Below are positions 38,331 to 53,125 of a stretch of DNA of 64,000 nucleotides, in pieces (positions within the stretch are counted from its first letter, which is position 1; each line of letters begins with the position of its first letter). Source of the stretch: Paragonimus westermani. Taxonomy: Eukaryota; Platyhelminthes; Trematoda; Plagiorchiida; Troglotrematidae. The stretch is taken from NCBI GenBank assembly GCA_008508345.1, contig QNGE01002983.1:1-64000 (forward strand), in the 5' to 3' direction. The notes below the pieces were generated by a model. The model searched no databases and was not told where the DNA came from. It saw only the letters and a program-made list of their open reading frames with translations. The position numbers and the translations under genes were made by a program.

Positions 38331-39721
38331 GGTTACTGTTTTTATATTTATTGTGTTGTAAGTAACCTGATGATCCAACTACAAAAGCAATTCTTCTTCG
38401 CCACCTCGGTTTTTACGTGGGTTCCTTGAGTATTTTTCATGAACATTAGGGTTTAGTTCTAAGTTAGGCTACGTTGTGGCCAACAGTAACCTGAAGATCG
38501 TTTAATTGATCGACGGGATTCTTGAAATAAATTTCAATACGAACGTGGTTAAACTTATGTCAAGACCCGAAGCAAACATTTTTAATTGTAACTGATGTAG
38601 AACTTTTCAAATTCATTTAAAGTTAGCGTCGATGTGTCAACATGAAATGCCAGCGTCAACCAACTTTCGTCCTCTAACTGCTTCGTTCAAATATACTTTC
38701 ACGTGACTCTTTAGATAGAACCAGATTAGACTGCGGCAATGTTTACGCGTCCAAAATAAAATCTTATAATATAGGGATTGTTGCAAAGCTTTTACTAATT
38801 TGTGGTTTAACTTTGTATCTCCATGTCACACGGACGTTCAGTAGTATAAACTGTTCAAAATGCACGAGGTTATTGTTTCCAAGTTTCGTAGTTTGTTCGT
38901 TACTTTCATGTCAATTTCGATCAATCTTATTTCGGGCCACGCTACTTCATAAGAAACAAGGAAGTTGCTCGAACCGAAAGAACTGACTGAATAGGCGCAC
39001 GCATGCACACACGCGTTCATGCTGGCAAACACACTATTTCTGTCCTTCAAAATGTTGGCGTAGCACCCGGAAATTCAATGCCGTTAAAACTGTCTATACT
39101 GTCTATCAATCATAAATTCCTAAGACGGTCAAATGTTTTGCATACGATTTCAGTGTGACCTTAAATTCGCTTTCTCTAGCTGTCCAACAACTTCTCATGA
39201 ATTCCGAAGACATGTTTGCGGTCAGTGGGAGTAGAAACTGACGTTTAAGGCTACTACTAGTGAACCAATTCAATTCATACAAAGACCGCCCAATCGACTG
39301 CATAAAACATCCACTGTTTCGAACGTACTGCAACGTCAGTCTTTTGTTGTAACTGTAACCAAACGCCATATACCTACTTACACACACTCGAGTGAGTCAC
39401 TTTAGATGGATGGGATTCGCGCTAGATCGCGGCCATCACACAGCAGGAACACAACAAACAGTACAGAGAAGGTACAGTTTCATAAAACCACCAGAAATGT
39501 GTAGAGTAGTGGGAAACGGATAAAGTCAGCATGACATCAAAGTAAAACGAAAAATGCTGGGGAGTCATGTTGAATGGGGGAGAGGGGAGTGTGTGATTGA
39601 TGTTAATCCAATGTAGTGCTGGGAACTAATTTTCTCACAGCAATATATTCTAAGTTATGCATTAGTTTGTTCAAGCAGGGAACTTGGACTTACAGGCTGA
39701 ACGTAGTAGTTAAACGGTTTT

Positions 39722-39742
39722 GCGGAGGCATTAAGCCTCCGC
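39722..39742. repeat. GC-rich 8-bp stem hairpin
   Basis: GCGGAGGC (39722-39729) and GCCTCCGC (39735-39742) pair perfectly around the 5-nt loop ATTAA. It is unusually GC-rich for this neighbourhood. It resembles an intrinsic terminator stem, but no T-run follows on either side, and the context is eukaryotic. Confidence 0.55.
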
Positions 39743-42700
39743 TTCGGGCAGAAAAACGCAAAAATTGAACCTCCTTTGTATCTTTGCGGACGAACTCCAC
39801 GGACGGTAAATATGTACCAAAACGAAGGCTCCAAATCAGCGTTTGGGGTTTGTGATATACTATAACGGTAAACTGTCCCTCATGTCTTTATGAGAAAAAA
39901 AGTATCCGTTGCAATGAACACATTTTGTGAGGAACCACAAATTTCAGTGTTTTGGATCGTTTTGAAGTCACTACGAAATTTTAGCTTCGGTGAGAAACAG
40001 TCTCAGCAATCACTTGCGAGTAGTATATTCTTATCGCTGAAAATTTGCACAAGGCACACGATTGTTCTCACCCATCAGGTGAGCTTATATGAAACGCAAA
40101 TTCAGTTAGAGGGATAACCGTTGCTGAAGTTACAAGATTCTAGTTTACTGCCTATTTATTAGATTTCATCAAGTGTTGTTAGAGTATGTGTAGTTTCTTC
40201 TAAGATGATCTACTGTGCGACGTCACCTATGCGGTTGACTGGTGGATGTAAATTGTGTTTGATTAAGACTAAAATACTTGAAAAAGGCATATATATGTAT
40301 GAACGGATAACTCTGCCAAGAATGGAGGAATGGAGAGCCGAAATGTGCTAATTAACACTTAATGAGCACGATAGGGTATCCACTGCTTATCTGAGCTCGT
40401 ACGCCCATCTTCTGTCTGGCCTACTTTCATGTAAACATCAAACTTGGTGAAATGTAGATTTGACAGCTCCACGTTTTTCTTGTGAACGAATTTGGTTAAT
40501 CAAAACTATAACAATCCGTAAGCTATCTTGCGTAGTGATACATTGATCGCATCTCACCAGCCATTTTCGGAAAATGTGTATTCCAAGCAGTCATCAAGGC
40601 CAAATCAATCCGATGATGTCTACGCAGTTGGCCAGGTGATTAAAGTGGAATTAACGTGGTACAGTCGAGGCAAGTTCATTGGCAGGAGGTAGAAGATTGA
40701 TGTAAGTGAAAGGGTGTTGCAGAACGTTTATCAAGTGGGACTGATTAAGACGACAGTACAAGACGTGTGCGAAAAGAATAGGACAGGCCAGCAGCTTTTA
40801 TGTTCTCTGACTTGTAAGTTTGGCCCAAACCAGTGACTTGAAATATAAATACAGAAATGTAATGGGAACAAAAAGCAACAGGCGCATCATTAACAACACA
40901 ACGAAAGGTTGGTAACCAACTGCTTCTGTGCAAATGGTTTAGGAATTAATCGGTGCATAGATACGGTTTCCACGATGTGGAGTGCGTGCGTCAGTTGGGG
41001 TTTGAAGAGCCCATTGACAGTGACCTGCCGTCGCAGCATGTTCAGCTGCTAGGGGCGGTCCAGTTATGACAAAAGCTACAGGGCAAAAACGTGAAGACGG
41101 AAAGATAAGCCCGTTTCTTACTGACCCATTAGTATGAAAATCACAATAAACTGAATCGGTTTTTATGCCCAACAATTAGGATGGTGGGGTGGATAGTCCA
41201 TCCATGGGTTTAGAATGGTCACAAATCCATGGAAGCGCCAGGCTGGAGAGCAGTTTAAAGGCGGTTCAAGCCTATCGGGTGCAACCGTAACAGCAAAATT
41301 CAGACACATTGGGTCAGAATGACGTAATAAGATTATGCGTATACAAACAGCATCAGTAAAGTGACCAGTGGTCAGGAAATGTTTATTGACTGTAGACATT
41401 ATCGATTAATGTCTTGAGCATAGCGTTTATGATGTGTCAAACCTTCCACGAATGCGGTTAATTTCTGACGAATTCTTAACATGGAAAATTCGATTAGGCC
41501 CAACCTAGTGAGGTTCTCATGTCCACTCCATCTGTCTGGTAGTGGGACCGATCAAGCAACCGGAAGCTGGCATTCTCAGTTCACTACAGTGAACCTTCCC
41601 TCAAAATGTCAGTTGGGTGTGGTGAAGTCATGTGACTTATTTAACCAAGTGCACATGCAATCAGTTGTGCCACGTAGCTGGGACCGAAGCGGATCGCAAT
41701 CACTGACGACATACTCAGCAGTTATCGACTTGTGTTGCTCACACCCACGTGATGAGAGCCGTCGAGCGGTAGAGGTCACTCTGTTGCATCAAGGTTTCTG
41801 ATTGTCATCGTAAGACAAGGGGCATCGGTTAGATCCACTGATTTGAAATTGTTTGACGGGATAGACTGCATGCAGTTTATGTATACTACGCTGTTCAATG
41901 CCGTTAATTCAGATCTATTATCTGGTTGTAAAATGGCCGCTTCTGTCATGGGTTGTTTGTACAACAGATATTACTGGCTGATAGGCTGTTGATTATACTG
42001 ATGGGCGAGGTCAACCAAGTTAGATTTAGGCCAGGTTGCAACATCTGATGAAGTGGCTTTTGGAGGTTTCAAATGATCGGAAAGATATTTGAAAGTGGGT
42101 CTACATGTTAGATAAGGTATCCTTTGCGCTGGAACACTTAACCCCTTTCTGATTAGCAGAGCTTCTACTCTGAATCCTTTTGAGAATGACTGAGTAAATC
42201 GTTCATTTATTTAATTGCTCATCAACGGCCGACAAAAGGCAGTTAGAAACACGAATTATATAAGCTTATGAACGCGCCACTAACAGTTTTTTCTGGCAGT
42301 CTGCCTCATTAACCTAGAAATGGGCCTGCAGTTGTTGCAACTTTGCTTTTAGATACCGGTCAGTTTTGAAGTCTTGTCTGAGTAACGTGACTCTCACGAT
42401 ATCCTGTGATATCTTGCATTCTGAACCGACAAAAATCTAGAACTTAGCTAAAGGGTTTTGATTGATTTTGTCAGAATATCAAATTGGAAATATGCTTAGG
42501 TTATTATGAACTATTCGGGTAGAAGAAGGGAAATCGGCAACGCTTTATTGTTTTCAAATAGGTTTCTTCAGAAGCTTCTTATTCTAGTCCGCAGTAACCT
42601 GTGAGTCAGAAGTGGAACGTTGTCAATAAAACAAATCACTGATTGATCACAATTTGTTCCGCAATTGCGAGGTTTTCATATTATCGTTTCTGGTAAACTT

Positions 42701-45700
42701 GTTTACCTTCCCTTACCGTTTGATGACGACGAGGTTTCAGTCTTAGTCAAATGCTGTCTAGCTACTGCAAATAAAGTTTCATACTTTCTGCCTATTCAGT
42801 CCATCAAATCATGCACCATGAAATGACTGGTTCGACTCGTGCAACATTACGTTTTATGTTCTGTTGTTGATTCAGTTTTTAAGTATGTTGTGTACGGTGA
42901 TTCACAGATGACGTCCAGAAACTGAGTTCACCAATTCTGTAAGTATCTTCATAAATAACGTCAGATTTGCACATCCGCTGTTTCACTCAGGTGGTCGTTA
43001 ATACCGGAGTGGTTCCGTTAACACAAACCTTTCTAACTGCACCGTAGCAAACAACAATGGTAAACGTGAGACGCCGGCGAATTAAATGACAGACATTAAT
43101 ATGAATGAAGGCTGTTTTCTGGTCTAACAGAGGAGTAATCGCTGGACAAGTTAGCTACTCATCTGCAGTTTATGGCAAATTGTTCACTGAAGTACAGAGT
43201 ATATGTGAATACTTTGTTTGGAAGTATTTTTTCATAACTCCTCAATACACCTGGTATCCAGCATTAAGTTTGACACCTTCAGGAACGGAGATTTGAGCCG
43301 TAATGGGTATTTATGAGGGAAGACTAGTCATCTTAAGGTGGAAAAGTAATTCAAACAATACGACTGCATCGAAAGTAGGGCGGAACTTGCACAAATATTA
43401 GGTTTTCAACGAGGTAAGAATCTCAAGAAGTGACCGTGTTTGTTCCAAGGTGAGTCTATGTATACCGGCCCCGATAGTTTAAAACATTTAGTGTAGATTG
43501 GTGTTATAGGTTTACTCAGAGGTTCTTTGTATAGACGAAATAGGGGATAATAATTTATTGTGACTTTGCATATACTGAAGTGCGAAGAAGGAAAATCCAT
43601 GAATTCTCTAGATGACGCTGACATGTTGAAGGCTGATTTCTTTGCCGGTTTACTCAGCAGCAATTTGCATAACAAGCATTTCAAAAAATTTACACCAGGT
43701 CGTCGATTTAACGTATTCCTTGTTAACCAAATATTAGTTGAGTCTTACTTGAAAGTCTGTGAACTGTGCTGCCAACTGGCTTTGACCCAAACAAATACTG
43801 TACGCTTTGAAATTGTGTTGTATCTGTCTAGCAGTGTGTGCGGGGATACCCTATACACTTAGTCCTTGCCTAGTCGGACACCAAAAAGAACCGCAGAAGA
43901 CCTCAAATAGGAAAAAAGACATTTCGGTGGCGTCCTGAACGTTACCATCTGCAATACTTAGGGCCCTCAAGTACTTCAAACAGGTCTCATAATTGTATGA
44001 CCTTAAAGACATTAATGAATGTGAAATACATTGTAAAAATTGTTGATAAATTTGAAGAATCCGCGTGGAGAAACTGATATACGTAAGAGGTGACCGGAGA
44101 TCTGTGGTCTCAAATGGGGCCGTTACAGGTACGGTACACTGCTATCTGCCAGCACTGATAGGGCTTTTGCAATAACATCTTTTGTTACCTGTAACTGCTC
44201 GTACTTAACTCTAATCAGCTGATAACCGGAAAGAGTAATATAAGTTGAGTGATAGGATTACTACCATTGCTGAATACAAGCAGTGGAGTTTACTCTACAG
44301 AGACAATGGAAAATTGTGTATACAGCTTCATTTGTTTCGTTTGGGCCTCAAACGATAACTGATTTTTCTGCTAAAACCAGTTTCAATTTCTGGTCTCCTT
44401 TTTTTTCCTTGTCTCAACCTCCTCAACACAATGCTGAACTTTAGGTTAACTGATAAGATTTGAGAATTCTGAATTTTCTTATTGGACACAATGATGCACA
44501 AATTATGTAAATGTTCATTCGTTACACTTGAAGCCTTAAAATGGATGTTTAAAAGCGTGTTCACCATTTGGTAAAGCGTTGTATTAAACCAAACTAACCA
44601 CAGTGTTTTATCAATGTTATGCAAATTGAACAGATCGTATCCACCCGCGAAAATCTTTTCCAGCCTTACAGTTAGAAAGGGGGCTGAATTGACTTGAAGT
44701 AACTGCTTTCGATCTCTAACGCAGATGAAGTTGACCTGAATCCCGCTTATCTTTCACAGTAATCAGAAAATCGGTGTGCTACTTGTGGACATCTAAGCCA
44801 AGGGGGAAAGTCTGTATGAATGCTGATTGTTACCATCAAGAGGCTTGTCTTATAATCGGAATATCCTGCCATTCGCTATTGGTTGTAAAACTGGGCATTT
44901 TCAAATGGATTTTCGAAGTGAGCTTGATCTCAAGTATCATTTATTTTTGTTTCTCAATGAGTAGATTTTTAAGATATCTATGCTACTGGTTCACTGCTAA
45001 TGTTAGTTGATGTCAAGCATCAACAAAGGCGAATTTTAATGTTTTCCAAAATATCTTTGTTAGGTCGGTCGATATGTCTTTTTGTTTAGGAGAGCTGACA
45101 TCATTTGTAACTGATATGAATTCACAGTAAACATAACACTTGATTACTCATTGGGATATTAGTTGGTCAATGCTATATAGTGCTTAGCTGATGTCAACGT
45201 GATTGCCACCGAACCACAAACTACTCATTTGCCGGATATCCGAACGAGCAAATCGTACATGTCGAACGACAGTTCAGAAATGGTTATTCCTCAGGGAACA
45301 TACCGGACCCGCAAATAAGTACGTTGTCCAGACCACTTTCAGTGAGTTGATTGGATTGCACGTTTATTCCCTATATATCCATTCGTTAACAGACGGCTAA
45401 CCAACTTTGATGCAGAAACTTAGCATTGCTATTTAGCAGGCTGTACTAGCGCAAAGTGACCGAATAATTAATAAAAACCAGTTTGCCAGGAGTTAATATG
45501 AGTTTAAGCGCATTTCATTGGTCATTAAAGTCAGTGTATTCGTGGTGTGGAAAAATCGTAAAACTGTGTTTGTTTATCAGTAATAAATTGTTCTAACCAC
45601 CAGGTGAATACCTATTTATTGTGGTTTGGTTGGGCCTGTGTACAAAACTCTAACTGACAAATCCCGTACTCATATAAAGCACAATGAGGAACGTTAATTT

Positions 45701-45867
45701 CCAAATTGATCAGGACGATAACGTCTGATATTCACATGGCTAATTTCCAGCTGCGTTTATGTATCAAGTTAGGCGAAAAAGTGATTTTGATGGTTGGCTA
45801 ATTGAATACTGTAAAATGGACGAAAATTGGATGACAGCCATGGTTTTGGGGAGGCCTGCACACTGCA

Positions 45868-45881
45868 ACTTAGCGCTAAGT
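45868..45881. repeat. 14-bp perfect palindrome
   Basis: ACTTAGCGCTAAGT is its own reverse complement. It could be a dimeric transcription-factor site. It is alone, with no second copy seen. Confidence 0.5.
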
Positions 45882-46763
45882 GTGTCCGAGATTAGCTGGA
45901 CGATGTGTGGAAATTGTTGCACATAGGCACTGATAAATTTGCGATGCGAACGACCAGAAACACATGTTTTCACAAATCGTTTCACACGAGTTCTATGGGA
46001 TTATGAAGAAGATTTAAACAAGACAAGAAGTTGCCAACTAAAGTTGCCGAATTGAACCTAAATCAAATTACGCCTTTGCGGGTACCCGAGGTCAGTTGCA
46101 TGCGTATTCGAACTAACAGCAATACTATCATTGGATATCAGGTGCCAAAATTGGTAAATCAACATCTACTGGAACTGAAGTAATTTCGAAAACATAATTA
46201 CGGAAAAGATTCCTTGCACTCTGAATAATTGTACTCATAAACAGTCAGTAAACCGTCCCATCGGGCCGAGCTTTGCTGTTTCACGCTGTCACATGTTATC
46301 AGAACAACCATTTCTATTTGCGAAAGCAATCAGTATACTTGGTTCATCCACATGTGGGATAAGCGATCTCTAATACATGTTAAGAGTGCTGTTTCGATTG
46401 TCTTTGTCGCCAAACCCAACAGCGTTCGATAAACATTTTAGTTTATACACTCAGTTATCCGGTGGGAATTGCTGATTGGTGAAATGTGTCGGGATATAAG
46501 ACAGAAAATATATGGTCAGCTCGACGTGGACGTGTTTCAAAAGGCAGATATACAATCAGAGGAAACTCATCCATATCGACGCTTACGTTGTTTACTAGAG
46601 GTGTGCAATCGTATTGTACTCGCTAGTGTACCTAAATCGCTTAGGTCACTTGAAAGTCACCTTACTCCTTAAATAGCTATTAGACGGGAATTTTGGTTTG
46701 GTCACTCTGGGGAAAAAGCATCTGGTCACTTCGTTTACTGCCACTGAAGAAAACACGTTTATG

Positions 46764-46792
46764 TCGATCATATCGATCATATTCGATCATAT
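46764..46792 (+). repeat. three-copy tandem repeat, unit about 10 bp
   Basis: The unit TCGATCATAT occurs three times in a row, the first copy one base shorter. It is too short to be a minisatellite of note. Confidence 0.8.
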
Positions 46793-49700
46793 CACAATCG
46801 CTGATGGATTATTCGAAGATCAATTAGGCCAACCTGACCGACAATAGGTCAGTGTGTCACTCAAGTGCACTACTTGGGAAGCTTGTGCCGGTAAGTGTAT
46901 ATGTCCCTGTGTTTAATTCTACAGTGATCTTGTAACTTTGGCTGCATTAACGTCCATAGTTAGATACTGACCTACCTCGACTTTTGAGTTACCTCACCAG
47001 ATGAATTGGCCAATAGTCTGCGGGTCAAAATGCCTGACTAACAGGTCAAAACCAACACGGATGTTTTCTATTTCCACCATCTATGAGGCCACATCATTCA
47101 CGTCCGGCTGGTGGACAGAGTAACTTGCCAGACAATACATTCTTGAAGCATCACATTGGTTCATTTTGTGCGTATGAAAAGTTGTATATGACTCAACTAC
47201 ATTTAGAAATACTAAGCTGATACACTATAGATAACATACGCCTAAAGAAGCGTCATAGGCAGGCGAGTACATTTCTGAATCTGGTTGGTTGTTGACTCAT
47301 TCGTATTGAATCTGTTGGTACGAATAAGAGCCCGCCTTGCTGGTTGAAAAGTTTTAAGATTTTGGGAAGTGAGTTAGTTTTAAAAAGCTACACGTATTAC
47401 GCACACAGAGGAGCTCTTTTGAGCCATGCGTTTACACTTTTCGTATACTTTCCTATAAAAGCTATCGCGTTTACTGGTCGATGTAATTATTCATTGGAGA
47501 ATGAGATTTTGTTCTACTGGTTGACATAAGTACCACGTTCACTACTGTGGAAATGTGTACACCTGTTACACACTTTTGTTCACACATTCAGTTGCCATTA
47601 AGACTTCACTTAATCTCGTAGAACACTTCATGGAATGACATTCAGTAAACCTTGAAGGAAATTGATTTTCAACACGTAATAACACACCGGATGCCCCACT
47701 CGCCGGTTTTTGCACCGAGTTCAGTAGTTCACAAACTTCACACACTGGGTTCGCTTCACTCTTGACCAGCTTATCAGGTTACTGAGGGGATGTTGATTTT
47801 GAGCCCACTGTTTTATGTACTCAATGTATCGGGAGTACCGTAAACAAAGTCAAACAAAAGTGACTTACACGCCAGTACGTCTGAATACCTGACCGAATAT
47901 TACCAACTATCTCTCTTCCGAGAAGAAGTGTTTGCAGTATTCAGCTGTGGTTTGGCTTATCTAAGGACCCCCGGCTGTAATCACGTTTTATCGGTTGTCT
48001 GTTCCTGGCACATGCCTCTACCTATGCCTGCTACACGGGGTCTAATTTTAACTGAATTTCACTCTCTTCAGACGTGTAACTATTTGCATCCGACGGCTGC
48101 CTGCCCGTTCTTAAAAACTCATCCGTTATTCGAAAGTGCAATATCGTTTTGCTTACACCTTTTCGAGCGTTCGTTAACGCATCCAAAGATTCGATGTGCT
48201 TTTCGTCTGGCGCCATTCTGAATGTCCCCGTCTGGTCTGAACGTTAAATCAAACTGCTCATAATAATATCAGAAATCGCTCGAAACGTGCTGCTTGTTTC
48301 CAAACCCTATCGCAATTAATAATTCGACATCTGTTGTGACCACAGGTCGAGAGCCCTTCATACATTCTAAATAGTTCGTGGACATTAATCAAACGCACAT
48401 CTACTTATCCACTATAGTTTTCTTGCAGTTACATTAAGTTCTCATAAATCACTGAGCATTACTAATGAATTTCAAGGTAATAGTTTCCATCATACACTTT
48501 TTGGATAGTAGACTATAACTGTGAACAAAGTACACGCATTTTATGGCTTTAATCATCTTTTTAAATGAAAATGAGAAAAAAGTTGTTTCAAACGCTCACC
48601 CCGTTCTGCGTATCAATAACTTTAACAACTGAATACTAAGTTGGATTCGATACTGAGGTGGCAAACAAAGTTTTGAAATGGCAAAATAAGTTGAAATAAC
48701 TATCTTCTAATCTAATTTCAAACCTTCATTTGTCACTTGTTTACTCACTAATCATTTCGCTAAACACTCTAGAATGGTCTATTACTTTCATTCTCATTTA
48801 CATGGATGACGAATAATAAGCAAACAGAGCGTTCCAGAAATGTGACTGTTCGGTGACTTACGGCTGCTTTTAGAGTGGTAATGCTAAAGTGATCAAGCAA
48901 TCTCGGTTCTATTCACCTACAAGTCTTCTGCATTCATATTTGGCCCGAAATATCCCACTGTGGAATCAACAAAGCGCCCTATTAGTTTATTGAAAGTCCT
49001 TGCACAAAATATCCACTTTTGATGACCTCACTTTTAACTGTCATCCGAGCAACCTACAACAATATGCTTTATACGTTATAATCTAAGCCATGTGACGTGA
49101 TTCACCGTTGCCTTATGGTCACTTCCCTACGGAATAACACAGAAATGTGTTTGTACGGAAGTTAGAACACTCCTCAGTTTTACGGTCATTGCCGGTAACG
49201 AGGCTGATAAGAACACTAGATGGAAGGCTAGGAATGCCTTATTGCATAAATGGTACCGAAACTAATGAGAGGAATCGTTGGTTACAGATGGTCCATTAAG
49301 GCAGTAAAATTTTACTCTCAGAAAAACGTCGCATTGAAAACAAAACCAGTGTCATTTCTAAAGCCTTCTCGATAGTTTTCATTAATATTCATGGAAAAGC
49401 ATGCAACTCAATTTGCCCGCCAATTCAATATTTCAGTAAAACAATGGTGGGGAAAATTTTTGTAAGCTGCTAATTCCTTAGGAACCCTAAAACTCGTAAT
49501 CGATCCGGCTGTGACGAGATTTATGCACTGAAGTCCGCGGTGGACAGACCGTAACTATGTTGTTTGATACATGGCATCGCCAACGATCAATTGATTGTTG
49601 CGTTGATATTGATGTCTGAACCTTTATGGTTTTCAGCGCAAGTAAAGGTCTCCATCATGTGCCAACTACGTTTCCCGACTGCCAACATGCGCACGAACGA

Positions 49701-52060
49701 CAACCTGTCAGACGTTAACATTCAACTAGGAATGATATTTAACGAAGACTGGTATTTTGACGTTCTACTTGACAAGTGGACCGAAGAACGGTCTGACTGT
49801 CACTGTACAACACTTATTACAACAGAAACGAAGTAACACTCTAGGAGATGTGGGCATCCAATTTGCAAAATAATATGTTAATTCACCAGGATAACGGTTG
49901 TACTAATGTCTACTGAACGGAAAGAAAGTTTCAAAATGTTCATAAACCTACTGATAGGTTTACTGTTGTTCATAGCAAAAAGGTGATATTCATTCACGCG
50001 TTTATGTTTCTATGTTGGCTGAGTGATTGAGCTTTTCTTGGTTATCAATTCAATAATGAAACTGTGAACAGTCATGCAAGGCAGTGGATCCGGAGACATT
50101 AGCTGGCAATCACACATGTTTGCCTGGAACATGGTGACACAGTGGAACAGCTATCAGACGCACAGTTAATGAGCAGCGTGGGTAGGATAAGATGGTAACT
50201 GTTGGATTTGTAATCCGGGCAATTTCTTTGTATGTATGCATATTTGCGGTGAAATTTATTGTATTTTCTAGTCAGTTCAGCCGTGAGAAAACACGAACTA
50301 CGAAGCAGCACAGCCCACAAACTCTTCTGACAACTTTATACCCCGGTTTCGCCAAATGACTCTTGTACTGTCCAGCTACTCAGATGAGGAAGAGAACATA
50401 TGTAATACCCAAACTAGTGCGCAGCTAATTTTCCAGCTGAGGACAGGGTTTTACCTTCAGGTTACCAAACTACAGCATTAGTTTTTCTGACACTCATAAT
50501 CCGTCTGTGGTGCCGGCCTTTTTGTATTGTTATATATATGCTATTATATTAATAAGCCCTTCACTGTGTTATGTGTATTTAACTCACAGACATTGAGTAG
50601 TTACAATTTCTTCTCACATGTGTGTTGACTGCACTGTAAACTGCTCTAAAGGATATGCTCTCTATCTTGTGATGAGGTGTCATGTGAATTCATCACAACA
50701 GACCGGTCTTGTGCGCGACGGAAACTGTCTAATTTCGGCTAGTCGGACTCAGATTGTTTGTCATGAACGACTCTGTTCCGTTAACATTCACAGACGAGTA
50801 GTTTGAAATCGCCAAGGTAACGGTTGGGATAAATTAAGTAGCGAAAGTCTGGAACGCTTCTGCTGGTTAGGATGGGCGGCTTGTAGGCATCTAACAACTC
50901 CAGATTAAAACCGTTTGAGGTGTTCCGTAGAGTTTCCCAAGATTTCGGATTCTCTCTCTTGTAAAGTTTGTATATCGATGACGTAGAGCAGCAGTGGTGG
51001 TCTGATAACACGTAGTAATTCAGTAACGCATAGAGCGACTGAAACTGAATGCCAGACAAATGTTCTGTGAACGCCGCTGTCAATAAGCAACCAGTCTGAT
51101 ACTTGTATTTTCACGTTATCATTGACCAAATGATCCATTAAACACATAGGCAAAGGTCCCCAAGCTCATAGTGATGGCTTTTCAGCATATAAAGTGGAGT
51201 GCATAATTCTACTAAAATTGTTATTTTGCTTACCACTGGCTGCTGTAAAGAGTACTCCCAATTCAGAAACATCAATTTAAAGATTACAAGAAATCAGTAA
51301 GTTTGTTGCCATGAAGATTCATTTTGACAACCGTTCGATGTCGTAATAAATCGTTTTGTAATCGTTGCTTTAGCCCGGAGAGATCAACAGACAGACACTA
51401 CATTACTTTACAGTCATGCAAAACCAAATTTGCAAAGTAGCCGGAAATACTGCGTCATGATGATCACTCTCAAATCGACATTTCACTATTGGCTTGGGTC
51501 TTGTCTGGACTCATCGGGTTCAGGTAGTCTGAATGGAGAGTCAATCAGGCAACCCTCCGCGTCATGTATAAGTGGTCTTAGTTGTTCGACCACCAGTTCT
51601 TTGAGCGTTGTCCGTGACAGAGGAATTTGTGTGTATGTATGTAAAGCCGAAAGTGGTTTTGGGCACAATGTTTAATGCTTATTGTCTTCTATATACAGTC
51701 TCACAGTCTACGGTCTTCACTTGATGATATGCAACTCTAAATTGTTAAAAGGTGCATGATATAGAAAAAAATCTCATTTTGACTTCTCTACTCAGAGTTT
51801 CTGTGGGAAAGATTCGTTTCACTTGTAGGTAGACAACTAGACCGTCTTTGCGCACATATTTCTTAATGTTAGTGATCGGAAATTATATTTAAGCATTCCG
51901 ATGCCAGCCAGTTAATAAGAAATAATTTAAAAACCCGGTCACCTTTGCCATTGGTTTGCCAAAATCACTTCTCAAGACGTTTGGGATAAAGGACACACAC
52001 CAGGGACCTCATTTACTATCTAAACTTTTTGTTATAGCTGTTGTATAACAGGCGGTTTCG

Positions 52061-52084
52061 TTGTGAGTAGTATACTACTCACAA
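52061..52084. repeat. perfect 24-bp palindrome
   Basis: The half-site TTGTGAGTAGTA (52061-52072) is followed at once, without spacer, by its exact reverse complement (52073-52084). Perfect palindromes this long are rare by chance in 64 kb. It could extrude a cruciform or bind a dimer. A related GTGGTATATTACCCAC-like imperfect inverted repeat follows at about 52085-52100. Confidence 0.85.
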
Positions 52085-53124
52085 GTGGTATATTACCCAC
52101 AGGCGAGATTCAGGAACAAGAGGACAAGTCCCGAACACGACGGATAAGAACAGACTATCGGAACAGTGTATACATGCTGTGTGAGAACTTCCACCAAGGC
52201 GAGTAACAACGTACGTGCGTGAGTGCATGTGTGCCGTGCAAATGAGTGCACGTGTTTGTGGTTTAGTTTTTGACATGACCTGTTCGGAAGTTCGTGCAAT
52301 AAACGGACTCGCATGCCAAGCGTCTTTTGTGGACACGACATAGCTACATGGAAGACTGATTCCGGGATCAGCTCGTTACAAGAGTTCTGTGTGTACACTT
52401 TGATGGTGTCTACCAAGAGTGATGGTAAGTTCTGCAAGTGTGTTGGTGAATCCAGCTAGATTCAAAAGCTTTGAACCACCTTTCTCACAAAATTGGCAGC
52501 AAAGACAGATATTCAATAAAATTTTAGCGGGTGTTGAGATTCACTGTGCAGCTAAGTTAATTGGGCTACCGTTTCCTGTTCACATGGTGTCCAGTTACGT
52601 TAGCCGACTGGAAGAATCATGGAAGCAACCAAAGTTAGCTGATAAATCAGAATCAATTAAGAAAGTTGAAAGATCGGTTGACTACAGTTGCCAGAATGCA
52701 CTATAGAATGGTTCAGTGAGTCATGCCTCCTGTGGTGCGTTCAAATGTAATGCAATAGGAAGCTTGCAGAATGGGCACTGTCCATAGTGTTGTCCACGTC
52801 TTGGAGAACCATTGGGGGGGAACGACCTTAGCCATACAATTTGTCGCTGTCATAACTATATGAGCCATGCTAGAATTGGGTCTTGTATAGGTTCAAAGGA
52901 ACAGTTGCCTATCTTCATGCTCAGGCGACCCGAGGAGGTCTGAGAACACGCATGTAGAGATCGGAAGATGTGAGCATCATATTTTGGGATAATTACTGAC
53001 AGTCGGTATTGGGGTGATTGCTGGTTTTGTTATAAACATCAACTTGGTTACAGTGCGGTGTCTGCTGAGTCGCACCTCATGATATGGTGTGTTGATTCAA
53101 ACTTATATGGCTTGTGATAACAAA

Positions 53125-53125
53125 N
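53125..53125. other. ambiguous base (n)
   Basis: This is the only undetermined base in the window. It marks a draft assembly position and has no biological meaning. Confidence 0.99.

Larger units (their letters stand above)
38331..46763. other. unrecognised non-coding stretch
   Basis: No gene is recognised. Frames of about 100 codons at 41481-41801 and 43560-43862 show no known motif. Contained items listed separately are the GC-rich hairpin at 39722 and the 14-bp palindrome at 45868. Confidence 0.6.
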
